Source: JBBAEV01 sp041655735 (GTDB lineage Bacteria > Bacillota_I > Bacilli_A > RF39 > UBA660). Taken from it: 64,000 bases of DNA. The notes beneath the pieces are model-generated. The model saw nothing but the letters and a program-made list of their open reading frames with translations, was not told the DNA's origin and searched no databases. The DNA lies in assembly GCA_041655735.1 (NCBI GenBank), contig JBBAEV010000001.1, positions 1 through 64,000 of the forward strand. Direction: 5' to 3'. Made by a program: the position numbers and the translations under genes. Of the stretch, positions 34,657 through 44,880 are shown piece after piece (the first letter of the stretch is position 1; each line of letters opens with the position of its first letter).

Positions 34657-36387
34657 TTATTCAGTTGGTGTTTCTTCCTCGGTTTCGTCATCTGGTATTA
34701 TCGGTTCCTTAGTTATTTTTATTTTTAAAGTAGTACCAGATATAATTTTAGTACCCGCAGTCCTACTTTGGTAAATAATAGTACCCGGCTCTTCCGCAAT
34801 TGTTTCTACATATTCTTTTGTTAAAATTAAACCATATTCCTCCGCAAATGCTTCTACATCAGAAACAGACCAGGCATCTTTTACCATGTCTGGATATTCA
34901 GATACAATATCAGGAATATATAAAGTTACTGTATCCCCTTTTGTTACTTCTGTTCCTGCTTCTGGTTCTTGCCTAATAATAGAATTTTCTACTACTTCTT
35001 CATCATCTTCTGACTCTTCTTTTTCTATTAACACATTTAATTCATACAATTCTTCTAAAATAGCCTTTACCTCTATATAATTTCTTCCTGTATAATCTTC
35101 CAAAGTTATTTTAGTTGTCCCTGTTGATTCATAAAGAGTTATAACTGTTCCTTTTCTTCTTGTTCTACCAATTCCTGGTTCCGTTTTTACTATTAAACCT
35201 TCATCTACAGTATCACTAGAAATCTTTTCAGTTTTAGTTGCTACTTCAAACCCTTCTTCTTTTAATTTTTTTTCAGCTTCTACCACTGTCATTCCTGACA
35301 CATCAGGAATTTTAAACTCTGGAACTTTAGTTAAAGCTGGAACTAATAAAAATATAATTAGAAATAATAAAACTAATGATCCTATAATACCACTTAAAAT
35401 AATCAATGTTTTATTTATTTTCTTTTCTTCAATTGGTTTTGCAATACTACTCTCCTCCACCTTCACATCTTTAAATCTACTAGAATTTATAACTGATAAC
35501 CTTTTCGTTGTTTCTAAATCTTGTTCTTCATGTTCATATAAATATTTATCTTCTTCTTTTCTTGATTCATCCAAAACTGTTTTTAAATCATTATACATTT
35601 CCATTGCATCACTATATCTATTTTGTGGATTTTTAGCAGTTGCTTTTATAATGACATTTTCAACACTTTGAGGAATATTATCATTTTGTTTTCTTACACT
35701 TGGTACTTCATCTTTTAAATGTTTAAGAGCTATTTCTACCGCATTATCACCTTTAAAAGGAATACGACCTAACAACAGTTCATACATTAAAATACCTAAA
35801 GAGTATATGTCGCTTTTTATTGTTGCCCCATTACCATTAGCCTGTTCAGGAGGAAGATAATGAACAGAACCCATAACTGAATTAGTTTGTGTTAATTGTG
35901 TACCATTTAAAGCCATCGCAATTCCAAAATCAGTTATTTTTACTCTACCATCTTCCATAATTAAAATATTTAATGGTTTTATATCACGATGAATAATATA
36001 TGATTCATGCGCATGCGCTACTGCTGAAGTTAACTGTAACATTATATCAATTACTTCAGTTAAGGCAAGGGCCCCCCTTTTCTTTATTAATTCTTTTAAT
36101 GTCTTACCTTCTATATATTCCATTACAATATAATAATTGCCATCATCTTCTCCTACATCATACATTTCAACAATATTGGGATGACTAAGTGAAGAAGCCG
36201 ATAATGCCTCTCTTTGAAAACGACGAACAAATTTATCATCACTAGATAAATCGCCACGTAATATTTTTACTGCTACCTTACGATTTAGAATAATATCTTC
36301 AGCTAAATAAACATTAGCCATACCACCTTCACCAATCGTTTTAATAATTTGGTAGCGGTCATTAATTTTTTGCCCCTTTATCACCAT
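34657..36387 (-). CDS. prkC: Ser/Thr protein kinase with PASTA domains
   Basis: 576 residues. The kinase domain (1-270) is complete: GEGGMANVYLA, VAVKILRG, HRDIKPLNIL, KITDFGIA, VHYLPPEQ. A membrane helix at about 327-350 (TLIILSGIIGSLVLLFLI) is followed by three PASTA repeats (first begins IPDVSGMTVVEAEKKLKEEG). In spore formers PrkC senses muropeptides and can trigger germination; in others it controls wall synthesis. The overlap of its RBS with the prpC stop shows coupling. Confidence 0.96.
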   Translation of the reverse strand: MVIKGQKINDRYQIIKTIGEGGMANVYLAEDIILNRKVAVKILRGDLSSDDKFVRRFQREALSASSLSHPNIVEMYDVGEDDGNYYIVMEYIEGKTLKELIKKRGALALTEVIDIMLQLTSAVAHAHESYIIHRDIKPLNILIMEDGRVKITDFGIAMALNGTQLTQTNSVMGSVHYLPPEQANGNGATIKSDIYSLGILMYELLLGRIPFKGDNAVEIALKHLKDEVPSVRKQNDNIPQSVENVIIKATAKNPQNRYSDAMEMYNDLKTVLDESRKEEDKYLYEHEEQDLETTKRLSVINSSRFKDVKVEESSIAKPIEEKKINKTLIILSGIIGSLVLLFLIIFLLVPALTKVPEFKIPDVSGMTVVEAEKKLKEEGFEVATKTEKISSDTVDEGLIVKTEPGIGRTRRKGTVITLYESTGTTKITLEDYTGRNYIEVKAILEELYELNVLIEKEESEDDEEVVENSIIRQEPEAGTEVTKGDTVTLYIPDIVSEYPDMVKDAWSVSDVEAFAEEYGLILTKEYVETIAEEPGTIIYQSRTAGTKIISGTTLKIKITKEPIIPDDETEEETPTE

Positions 36388-36390
36388 AAA

Positions 36391-37128
36391 TTAATCACCA
36401 CTTTCTTTTTCTAGATACGCAATGGATATATTATCTGTTCCACCTCGGTTATTACTTTTTTTAATTAATCTTATAATCTTGTCTTCTATACTAAAATCAC
36501 TGTTTAAAACTCTTTCAATTTGTTCTTTTGTAACCATTGTTGTTAATCCATCACTACAAAGCATTATAGACTGTATTTCTGTATCTACATCAAAAATATC
36601 TATTTCCACTGGATCATTAGCCCCTAATGCTTTCATTAATACATTTTTACGAGGATGCCCTTCTGCTTCTTCTTCGCTAAGTTCTCCTGTTGACACTAAT
36701 AAATTAACTAAAGTATGGTCTCTTGTAACCTTATGAAGAACATTATTCTTCATTACAAAACCAGAACTATCTCCAATATTACCAAATATTAAATATTCTT
36801 TAGTAAACATACAAACAACTAATGTTGTCCCCATTCCCTTACTTTCAGGATTTTCACTAGTATACTTAAAAATATTATTATTTATTTCACTAACATTATC
36901 TTTCAACCATTTAACAGCTTCTTTTTTGCCCCCTATGGTATTTAATTTGCCAAACTCTTTGCCTAAATGAGTAACTGCTAAAGAAGATGCCACTTCGCCA
37001 GCCCTATGACCTCCCATACCATCTGCTACTGCCATTAGATATTCATCACTTATATTCTTAGTTATTATTACGCTATCTTCATTATGAGTTCTAACTTTAC
37101 CTGAATCTGTCAAATAAAATGAGTTCAT
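36391..37128 (-). CDS. prpC: PP2C-type protein phosphatase
   Basis: 245 residues with the PP2C metal motifs: DSVIITKNI region, AVADGMGGHRAGEVAS, FGNIGDSSGFV, MLCSDGLTTMV and GGTDNISIAYLE. It reverses PrkC phosphorylation. The RBS GGAGGAACAAT precedes ATG 37128, and rlmN ends 10 bp upstream. Confidence 0.95.
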   Translation of the reverse strand: MNSFYLTDSGKVRTHNEDSVIITKNISDEYLMAVADGMGGHRAGEVASSLAVTHLGKEFGKLNTIGGKKEAVKWLKDNVSEINNNIFKYTSENPESKGMGTTLVVCMFTKEYLIFGNIGDSSGFVMKNNVLHKVTRDHTLVNLLVSTGELSEEEAEGHPRKNVLMKALGANDPVEIDIFDVDTEIQSIMLCSDGLTTMVTKEQIERVLNSDFSIEDKIIRLIKKSNNRGGTDNISIAYLEKESGD

Positions 37129-37138
37129 ATTGTTCCTC

Positions 37139-38140
37139 CTACCATTCTGCCCTTAATTGTCCACAAGCCGCGGCTATTTCTAAACCAAACTCTCTCCTAA
37201 TTGTAACATTTATTCCCCTCTTTTTTAATATATCATAAAAATGTAATATTTGTTTCTTATTAGTTCTTTTAAATTTATCATCTGTTTCATTATAAGGTAT
37301 TAAATTAACATAGCAATTTATCCCTTTAAGTAGAGTACTCAATTCAATAGCACAATCATCACTATCATTAATATTCTTTAGCATAATATATTCAAAAGTA
37401 ACTCTTCTATTAGTTTGATTAATATATTTTTTCACCACACTGATAAGTTTACTAATACTATACACTTTATTGATAGGCATTAATCTACTTCTAAGTTCAT
37501 CATTAGATGCATGTAAACTAATAGCTAGATTAACCTGAATACCTTCTTTCATAAATTCTTCTATTTTGGGAATTATACCACAAGTTGATATTGTAATATG
37601 ACGAACTCCTATATCTAACCCTTTATTATTATTTATTATTCTAATGAATTTTAATACATTATCATAATTATCAAAAGGTTCACCAATGCCCATTAATACT
37701 ACATGTGATATCCTCTCTTTAATATCTCCTTCAATAAATAGTATTTGTAATATCATATCACTAGCACTTAAATTTCTAACTTTTTTCAACTTTCCACTTG
37801 CACAAAATAAACATCCCATATTACATCCTACTTGTGTTGAAATACAAATACTATTACCATAATTATGTTTCATTACTACGCTTTCTATTTTTTCTCCATC
37901 AGATAGTTCAAATAAATACTTAAATACATCATCATTACTTTGTTTTTTTATGAGTTTTATTTTTTCTAATGGTTTATCTTTTTCTAACCTCTCTATTAAT
38001 TCTTTTTTTATATTAGTCATTTCTTTATAAGAGTCAATTTTCTTTTTATATAACCAATCGAAAATTTGACTAGCTATATACTTTTCTTCATTTATATTTA
38101 AAAAATATTTTTTTAGTTCTTCTAATGTGTAATTATACAT
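37139..38140 (-). CDS. rlmN: 23S rRNA/tRNA adenine C2-methyltransferase RlmN
   Basis: Start ATG 38140 behind AAGGTGAAAA. The 333-residue radical-SAM enzyme has CNMGCLFCASG (CxxxCxxC cluster), MGIGEPFDNYDNV, and a C-terminal cysteine in AAACGQL (the second methyl-relay Cys). It methylates A2503 of 23S rRNA and A37 of tRNAs. The Bacillus order fmt-rsmB-rlmN-prpC is kept except that rsmB is replaced. Confidence 0.96.
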   Translation of the reverse strand: MYNYTLEELKKYFLNINEEKYIASQIFDWLYKKKIDSYKEMTNIKKELIERLEKDKPLEKIKLIKKQSNDDVFKYLFELSDGEKIESVVMKHNYGNSICISTQVGCNMGCLFCASGKLKKVRNLSASDMILQILFIEGDIKERISHVVLMGIGEPFDNYDNVLKFIRIINNNKGLDIGVRHITISTCGIIPKIEEFMKEGIQVNLAISLHASNDELRSRLMPINKVYSISKLISVVKKYINQTNRRVTFEYIMLKNINDSDDCAIELSTLLKGINCYVNLIPYNETDDKFKRTNKKQILHFYDILKKRGINVTIRREFGLEIAAACGQLRAEW

Positions 38141-38193
38141 AATTTTCACCTTACTTAGTAAGTATATCAAAAAAAAAAGCAAGAATAAACAAA

Positions 38194-38214
38194 AAAAGCC
38201 TTAAAAGCTTTTTA
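38194..38214 (-). terminator. terminator after the 222-residue gene
   Basis: AAAAGC/GGCTTTTT hairpin and T-run on the minus strand just past the stop. Confidence 0.6.
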
Positions 38215-38880
38215 TTTAATACTGTTTACATTACTATAATATACTTCTACCTCATATTTAGTAATATTATTATCCATACTATTAGCCAAATTAGTTATAT
38301 CAAAATATATTTTATCTACATAACTTGTATTAGCATATACCTTCATAATAATATTATCAGTTTCATTATTTAATACTATATCATATTCATCACAAAACGA
38401 ATTAATTGGAACATTATATGTTTGTAAAACTACGCCAGAAAAATATTTTGTTTCTTCATATAATTTGCTTTTTTTTATAAGCTCTAGTATTGAATCTATA
38501 TTTAAAACATCTTTAACTTCTAAAATATAATCTTCTTCTGGGATTACCGAATAATTATCATCTTTTCTTTCTCCTTCATAATTATCTTCTTTATCACCAA
38601 TATAATAATTAACTTTATATTTATAATTATTATTCATTAAAGGTGTATATTTAGAATATGTTATTTGTCCATAATCATAAGTATCTGTATTATTATTTTC
38701 ATTATTATTGATTTGATCTTCTGTTGTTTTACTGTCTCCTAAACTACCCATATAAATAAATACTAATATAAAAAACAATACATATAATCCCAAAGTAAGC
38801 CCTGCTTTTTTTCTTTTATCTTTAAGCATTTCTTTTATATTAAATTTATTTTTTTCATTACTAGGATTAGTTTCATTCAT
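38212..38880 (-). CDS. single-pass membrane protein of unknown function
   Basis: 222 residues. A basic cytoplasmic stretch (residues 1-26) is followed by one helix (AGLTLGLYVLFFILVFIYMG), an Asn-rich linker (NNNENNNTDT) and an extracellular beta-type domain with a single conserved-looking FCDEYDIVL. No family recognised. It lies between fmt and rlmN where rsmB is found in Bacillus. The RBS GGTGATAAT precedes ATG. Confidence 0.75.
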   Translation of the reverse strand: MNETNPSNEKNKFNIKEMLKDKRKKAGLTLGLYVLFFILVFIYMGSLGDSKTTEDQINNNENNNTDTYDYGQITYSKYTPLMNNNYKYKVNYYIGDKEDNYEGERKDDNYSVIPEEDYILEVKDVLNIDSILELIKKSKLYEETKYFSGVVLQTYNVPINSFCDEYDIVLNNETDNIIMKVYANTSYVDKIYFDITNLANSMDNNITKYEVEVYYSNVNSIK

Positions 38881-38902
38881 ATTATCACCTACTACAATTT
38901 TA

Positions 38903-39835
38903 CTATATATTTAACATTTTTCCAATTAAAAAGTCATATTTGCCTTTGCCATTCAAATAATCTTTTACTTTCATTTTATTTTTACCTTCTGGTTGTATTT
39001 TAGTAAGTACTATATTTCTATCTTTTGTCTTTATCACAATGCCATCTTTTATTATATCAACTATTTCTCCTGCTTTACCTTTATATTCTTTCTCTAATAT
39101 GTATGAATCCCATACCTTAAATACTTTATTATTTAATATGAAATAGGTACCTGGAAATGGATTAAATGCCCTAATATGATTATATACTTCTAATGCAGTC
39201 TTAGTAAAATATAATCTTTCTTCTTCTCTCTTTACATTCCATGCATATGTTACTTCATCTTCATTCTGTTTTATTCTTTTGTTAGTACCTTCAATAATAT
39301 CTGGAAGCGTCTTTAATAATAAATTCTTTCCTAATGTACTTAATTTATCATGTAAACTTCCACCAATATCATTATCTTCTATCTTAATACTTTCTTGACT
39401 TATAATATCTCCACTATCCATTTTTTCACTCACACACATAATAGTAATACCTGTTTCTTTATGTCCATATTGTATAGCCCTATGAATTGGAGCCCCTCCT
39501 CTAAGTTTAGGAAGAAGTGAAGCATGAACATTAATACAGCCATATTTAGGATAATCTAATACTTCGTTTGGAATAATTTGACCATAAGCACAAGTAATTA
39601 TAATATCAGGATTTAACTCTAATATATCTTTATAGTCTTCTTTTATTTTTATTGGTTGAAATATCTTTATATTATGTTTTAATGCTATTTCTTTTACTTT
39701 AGAAAACAATATTTCTTTCTTTCTTCCAACTTCTTTATCAGGTTGTGTAACAACCCCTACTACATTATATTTTTCTATTAAAGCTTCTAATATAGGTTCA
39801 CAAAATACAGGTGTTCCCATAAATACTATTTTCAT
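38903..39835 (-). CDS. fmt: methionyl-tRNA formyltransferase
   Basis: 310 residues. The N-terminus (IVFMGTPVFCEPILEALIE) and NVHASLLPKLRGGAPIHRAI with the catalytic Asn-His-Asp set (GITIMCVSEKMDSGDI) are diagnostic. It formylates initiator Met-tRNA. It lies 10 bp after priA, with RBS GAGGTGATAAT. Confidence 0.96.
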   Translation of the reverse strand: MKIVFMGTPVFCEPILEALIEKYNVVGVVTQPDKEVGRKKEILFSKVKEIALKHNIKIFQPIKIKEDYKDILELNPDIIITCAYGQIIPNEVLDYPKYGCINVHASLLPKLRGGAPIHRAIQYGHKETGITIMCVSEKMDSGDIISQESIKIEDNDIGGSLHDKLSTLGKNLLLKTLPDIIEGTNKRIKQNEDEVTYAWNVKREEERLYFTKTALEVYNHIRAFNPFPGTYFILNNKVFKVWDSYILEKEYKGKAGEIVDIIKDGIVIKTKDRNIVLTKIQPEGKNKMKVKDYLNGKGKYDFLIGKMLNI

Positions 39836-39845
39836 ATTATCACCT

Positions 39846-42038
39846 CTATATCTTAATAGGATTAATATCTATTTCAATTGATACCTTTCTATTATCTTTA
39901 TAATGTTCTAAAATATCTTTTAATACTTTTTCTAGTTTTAAATCATTTCTATATTTTATTATACATTGAAATCGATAAATATGGTTAATTTTATATAAAT
40001 TTGAAGTAGATGGCCCTAATACAATAGAATCATCACTTAAATTATTTCTTAGATAATCGCCTATTTTCTTACTAGAATTTAATGCCTCTTCATAGTTCTT
40101 ACTTAATATTCTAATAATAGTAAGAAAATAATATGGTGAATATTTCAATTTTTTTCTAATATACATTTCTTTTTCATAAAACCCAATATAATTATTTTCT
40201 TTAGCCATTAAAATACTATAATGATCAGGATTAAAAGTTTGAATAATAACTTCTCCTTCTAAATCTCCTCTTCCTGCTCTTCCACTTACTTGATTTAATA
40301 ATTGAAAAGTTCTTTCTGCACTTCTAAAGTCAGGTATATTTAAACTAGTATCACCATTAAGCACTCCCACTAGTGTTACTTTAGGAAAATCAAGACCCTT
40401 CGCAATCATTTGCGTTCCTAATAATATATTATATTTGCCTTCTTCAAAATCACTTAAAATGTTTTTATGAGATCCCTTTTTACTAGTAGTATCAACATCC
40501 ATTCTTACTGGTTTAGAATAAGGAATTTGTTTTAATAGTTCCTCTTCTAATTTTTCTGTTCCAGAGCCAAAATCTTTTATATTTTTACTTTTACATCCTG
40601 GGCACATTTCTAATCTTTTTGTCCCATAACCACAATAATGGCATCTCATCATATTGCTTCTTTTATGAAATGTAAGCGTTATATCACAATTAGGACATTT
40701 ATGAGTATAACCACAATCTTTACATGTAATAAATGTAGTATATCCTCTTCTATTTAATAATAGAATTACTTGTTCATCCTTTTCTAATTTCTCTTTTATT
40801 TTATCTAATAAAAGATTAGAAAAGATACCTCTATTGCCACTCTTTATTTCTTCTTTCATATCAATTATAGACACTTTAGGTAAAGAATTAGAATTCACTC
40901 TATTAGGTAAGGAAAGCAACTTATATACCCCTTTTTTTGCTCTCGCATAACTTTCCAAAGATGGAGTAGCACTTCCTAATACTATTAGGCATTTATGATA
41001 GTGACTTCTCCATGAAGCAATATCTAAAACATGATATCTTGGATTATTTTCTTGTTTATAAGTTGATGAATGTTCTTCATCAATAATAATTATTCCTATC
41101 TTTTTAAATGGCGCAAATATCGCACTTCTAGCCCCTACCACAATATCTACTTCATCTTTTTCAATTTTACGCCATTCATCATATTTTTCACCATCTCTTA
41201 AATTACTATGGAGAATAGCTACTCTTTTACCAAATCTTCCCTTAAAACGATTAACCATTTGTGGAGTCAAACTAATTTCAGGTACTAATACAATAGCTTT
41301 CTCTTTATTTTTTATAACCTCATCTATTACCTGCATATATATTTCTGTTTTACCACTACCTGTTACTCCATATAATAAATAAGTTATACTATTCTTTAAA
41401 TTATTTTTTATTTCATTAAATACTTTAAGCTGATCTTTATTTAATATAAAAGAATTATATTCTTTTATATTTTCATTATCACCACGATATACCTCTTTTT
41501 TTATTTCTTTTACTAATCCTTTAGTTAATAAGGTGTTTAAACTACTAATAGCTAATTCTCTTTTATTAATGACTTTATTAGTTATTAATTTTCTTAATAT
41601 TTGATTTTGTACTTCTCCTCTTCTATTGTTTTCAATATATTTTAAGATATATTCTATAGATTTATTTAAAGCTATATATTTTTCAATTTTAATACTTATT
41701 TTAGTATTCTTTTTAGCCTTTAATGCCGTAGGAAGCATTACTTGATAAGCATTTATTAAATAACATAATGTTTTATTACTGATATATTTACCAAGCTCTA
41801 ATAATTCTTTATTTAATACTGGTTTATTATCAATTACATCAATAATACTTTTTAATTCATAATCATATTCTTTTTTATTATTTATACCCAAAATAAAACC
41901 CTCTACTTTTTGTTTGCCAAAAGGTACTAATACTCTTTTACCTACCTCTATTTTATCTTTTAAATTATTTGGTACAAAATAAGTGAAAGTTTTATCAATT
42001 GTTTTTGTACCAAGTTCAACAAGTACTTCTACAAACAT
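39846..42038 (-). CDS. priA: primosomal replication restart helicase PriA
   Basis: 730 residues: N-terminal DNA-binding domain, Walker A LYGVTGSGKTE, DEEH box, GSATPSLE, a zinc-cluster region with four CxxC pairs (CKDCGYTHKCPNC ... CHYCGYG ... CPGCKSK), and GRAGRGDLEGEVIIQT. It reloads the helicase at stalled forks. First gene of a fmt-rlmN run. Confidence 0.97.
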   Translation of the reverse strand: MFVEVLVELGTKTIDKTFTYFVPNNLKDKIEVGKRVLVPFGKQKVEGFILGINNKKEYDYELKSIIDVIDNKPVLNKELLELGKYISNKTLCYLINAYQVMLPTALKAKKNTKISIKIEKYIALNKSIEYILKYIENNRRGEVQNQILRKLITNKVINKRELAISSLNTLLTKGLVKEIKKEVYRGDNENIKEYNSFILNKDQLKVFNEIKNNLKNSITYLLYGVTGSGKTEIYMQVIDEVIKNKEKAIVLVPEISLTPQMVNRFKGRFGKRVAILHSNLRDGEKYDEWRKIEKDEVDIVVGARSAIFAPFKKIGIIIIDEEHSSTYKQENNPRYHVLDIASWRSHYHKCLIVLGSATPSLESYARAKKGVYKLLSLPNRVNSNSLPKVSIIDMKEEIKSGNRGIFSNLLLDKIKEKLEKDEQVILLLNRRGYTTFITCKDCGYTHKCPNCDITLTFHKRSNMMRCHYCGYGTKRLEMCPGCKSKNIKDFGSGTEKLEEELLKQIPYSKPVRMDVDTTSKKGSHKNILSDFEEGKYNILLGTQMIAKGLDFPKVTLVGVLNGDTSLNIPDFRSAERTFQLLNQVSGRAGRGDLEGEVIIQTFNPDHYSILMAKENNYIGFYEKEMYIRKKLKYSPYYFLTIIRILSKNYEEALNSSKKIGDYLRNNLSDDSIVLGPSTSNLYKINHIYRFQCIIKYRNDLKLEKVLKDILEHYKDNRKVSIEIDINPIKI

Positions 42039-42105
42039 AAGACCACCCTATCTAAAGTATAACATAAAAAAAGAAAAATTTTATTTCTCCTTTTTGTGAA
42101 AATTA

Positions 42106-42831
42106 TTAACCATATACATGTCCACTATAACAATTTCTATCACTAAAATTTTCTTCTTTTTCATTTATATAAAATATTGGAATAAGCCTTAATTTTTTAG
42201 AAGTTTCCACAATTGTATCAATTGATTTTGGAATTATATAAAAAATACTCTTGTCAAATTCATCATCTACCTCATACCTTAAAATTAGTCTATTCCCTTT
42301 AATTAACACATCGTTACTAATGATATAGTTTAATTTTGAATGGGATGAATATTTTGATTTTATAACTCTGTCTCTATCAAAATGTGATTTATCAGCAACG
42401 ACTATACAAGCATCGATAGTGGTGTTTATTTCGCTATCACCTCCATGATTTTTTATAGCACTTAAAATAACACATTTATCTCCATAAGATAAATTGAATT
42501 TATTTAGATACGACTCAGCTAAAAGAAACCCTGCATCAGCATGTCCTTTTTTACCATTAATCATACCAATATCATGAAGTAACCCTGCAATATATCCTAA
42601 TTTACATGTTTTTTCATCTGATTTTAAGTCCTTAAGTAATTTTTTTGTTCGTTCAGCAACAAAAACCGCATGATCTAAATCATGATTAAACGCAATAGAG
42701 CCATTTGCTTCTGATGATTCTGCAAATTCTAAAGTTATTTTTTGTATCTTTCTCATATAATCTAAATATTCTTCATCTTGTAAAATAAATTCTATAATAT
42801 CATCTAAACTTTTTTGTTCCTTTTCTTCCAT
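42106..42831 (-). CDS. HD-domain phosphohydrolase-like protein
   Basis: 241 residues. It has an HD pattern: HDLDHAVFVAERTK, LLHDIGMINGKKGHADAG and AIKNHGGDSEI. The C-terminal 100 residues form a beta-rich part not recognised. HD proteins hydrolyse phosphate esters in nucleotides; the substrate is unknown. It is separated from priA by a weak hairpin and has an RBS-poor start (ATATTAATATGG). Confidence 0.8.
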   Translation of the reverse strand: MEEKEQKSLDDIIEFILQDEEYLDYMRKIQKITLEFAESSEANGSIAFNHDLDHAVFVAERTKKLLKDLKSDEKTCKLGYIAGLLHDIGMINGKKGHADAGFLLAESYLNKFNLSYGDKCVILSAIKNHGGDSEINTTIDACIVVADKSHFDRDRVIKSKYSSHSKLNYIISNDVLIKGNRLILRYEVDDEFDKSIFYIIPKSIDTIVETSKKLRLIPIFYINEKEENFSDRNCYSGHVYG

Positions 42832-42872
42832 ATTAATACACCCACTAATAACATAGTTATTATTATTATATC

Positions 42873-42903
42873 ATAAAAAATTCTCTTTAAAAGAGAATTT
42901 TAC
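42873..42903 (-). terminator. rseP terminator
   Basis: AAAATTCTCTT/AAGAGAATTTT stem with T-run, at the rseP stop. Confidence 0.8.
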
Positions 42904-43947
42904 TTATCCAAATATTTTAGATATATCATTCCATGTTACTACTAGAAGTAATCCTATTAAAAGAACAAAACCAACTGCATGGATATAATTTTCTACTTTA
43001 GAATTTACTGGTTTTCCTTTTATCTTTTCTATAATTAAAAATAGAAGTCTACCACCATCAAAAGCTGGTATTGGGAGTAGATTAATAAAACCAATATTAA
43101 TACTTAAAAAAGCTATTAAATAAAGTATGTTTTCGAATCCAGCCGCGGCACTTTCTCCAACTACATTATATATCCCAACAGGTCCACTTAACCTATTTAA
43201 TCCCAAATCACCGGTTATTAAATTTTTTATTACTATAAACATAGTTTTAAATAATGAACCTGTTTTATTAACCGCATATTTTACTGCCGGGATTAACCCA
43301 TATTTTTTTATGCTTTTAGGACTTATCCCAATTTTATAATAAGTTGTTTCATCTTCTGTTATTTTTTTAGGAATAATTTCATAAGATTCATTTTTCCCAT
43401 TTTCTTTCTCTACTTCTAATGATAACTTATCTCCTGGTTTATATAATTCTATATATAATAATAAATCATCCCAAGATTTAACTGATTTATTATTAATTGA
43501 AATAATTGTATCTCCTTCTTCAATACCAGCCTCTACTGCCGGATATCCTTCCTCTAAACCACCTACTATTGGTTTATCAATAGGAGCTCCATAAAACAAA
43601 CCTAAAACAAAAAGAAGTAGTATCGCAAAAATGAAGTTAAACATAACTCCCGCAATTACTGCCATAAATCTTTGACCCCAAGTTTTTGATTGTAATCTTT
43701 TTTCCTTAGGAATATTTTCATCCTCTTCTACCTGTTCGCCAGCCATAGAAACAAATCCCCCTAAGGGAATTAATCTAATGGAATATGTTGTTTCATCATT
43801 TTTTCTCTTTTTAGTAAATATTCTAGGTCCCATTCCTATCGCAAATTCATAAACATATATACCTGCTTTTTTCGCAAATATATAATGACCTAGTTCATGA
43901 ATAAATATAGTAATACTTAGTATTAAGATAAAATATATTAAAGTCAT
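42904..43947 (-). CDS. rseP: site-2 intramembrane metalloprotease RseP/RasP
   Basis: 347 residues. Catalytic FIHELGHYIFAK (HExxH) in helix 1, one PDZ domain (about 125-195, GDTIISINNKSVKSW), and LLPIPAFDGGR (LDG-type motif) in the third helix. It cleaves anti-sigma factors and signal-peptide remnants in the membrane. It lies 10 bp after cdsA, as in Bacillus. Confidence 0.95.
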   Translation of the reverse strand: MTLIYFILILSITIFIHELGHYIFAKKAGIYVYEFAIGMGPRIFTKKRKNDETTYSIRLIPLGGFVSMAGEQVEEDENIPKEKRLQSKTWGQRFMAVIAGVMFNFIFAILLLFVLGLFYGAPIDKPIVGGLEEGYPAVEAGIEEGDTIISINNKSVKSWDDLLLYIELYKPGDKLSLEVEKENGKNESYEIIPKKITEDETTYYKIGISPKSIKKYGLIPAVKYAVNKTGSLFKTMFIVIKNLITGDLGLNRLSGPVGIYNVVGESAAAGFENILYLIAFLSINIGFINLLPIPAFDGGRLLFLIIEKIKGKPVNSKVENYIHAVGFVLLIGLLLVVTWNDISKIFG

Positions 43948-43957
43948 AGTTGCCTCC

Positions 43958-44785
43958 TTATAAGATGCCTACAAATAAAACAAATGTTAATAAAACAAAA
44001 ATAATAGAATCTAGCCGGTCAAGAATACCACCATGACCTGGCATTATATTTGAAAAATCCTTTTTGCCATAGTATCTTTTTATAGCACTAAAGATAAGAT
44101 CTCCCGTTTGTCCAATAATTGATAAGAATAAAACAATAAGTATTAATAACCATATAGCAACATCAGTAGATATCATTTCATAATAAAATAAAGTACCCGC
44201 TAAAGTTCCTATTATTGAACCACCAATAATTCCTTCTATACTTTTATTAGGGGATGGAGATGCTAATAATCGATGTTTACCAATAAGCATTCCAGTCGTA
44301 TAAGCATATGTATCTGTTGTTAATGTTATGAAAAGCAAGAAAATAAGATAAGTTATATCATAGTCTCTTATTAAAATTAATAAATTAAAAGCCATACCTA
44401 AAAAGAAAATTATTCCAGTTAAAAATAATGCATCTTTTACATTATATTTTTTATCATTATGATAAAAAATAAGTGGCACTAATAACATTAATAAAATACT
44501 CGCTATTACTCTATAATCAATATTTAATATAAATATATTTGAGGTTGTATTAATAATATTATTTAAAAGAAAAAATAATAAACCTATATAAGCAAACATC
44601 TGAACTAATATAGGGAACTTTTCTTTTTTATCAACCATATCTATTAATTCTTTCATCCCAAAAAAAGCTATTAATACTACTGTGAGATTATATATATTGC
44701 CCCCTATTATTATTACAGGGATTATTATACCTAATGCAACTACAGCACTTATTATTCTTTGTTTTGTTTCATCCTTTGATTTCAT
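43958..44785 (-). CDS. cdsA: phosphatidate cytidylyltransferase
   Basis: Start ATG 44785, with RBS GGAGGATAAA. 275 residues with about eight helices and the C-terminal CDP-DAG synthase signature (IMPGHGGILDRLDSIIFV). It makes CDP-diacylglycerol, the substrate for PgsA encoded elsewhere in this window. Operon with rseP. Confidence 0.95.
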   Translation of the reverse strand: MKSKDETKQRIISAVVALGIIIPVIIIGGNIYNLTVVLIAFFGMKELIDMVDKKEKFPILVQMFAYIGLLFFLLNNIINTTSNIFILNIDYRVIASILLMLLVPLIFYHNDKKYNVKDALFLTGIIFFLGMAFNLLILIRDYDITYLIFLLFITLTTDTYAYTTGMLIGKHRLLASPSPNKSIEGIIGGSIIGTLAGTLFYYEMISTDVAIWLLILIVLFLSIIGQTGDLIFSAIKRYYGKKDFSNIMPGHGGILDRLDSIIFVLLTFVLFVGIL

Positions 44786-44880
44786 TTTATCCTCCAACCT
44801 TCAGCAGCATATTATTACTATCATTATTATATTACACTAATTAAATTATTACAAATAAAAAGAGCTGTTTTATAATTCAT

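Noticed and set aside
36000..36188. Plus-strand open frame inside prkC
   Set aside because: Mirror of the kinase coding sequence; no RBS and no protein-like pattern.
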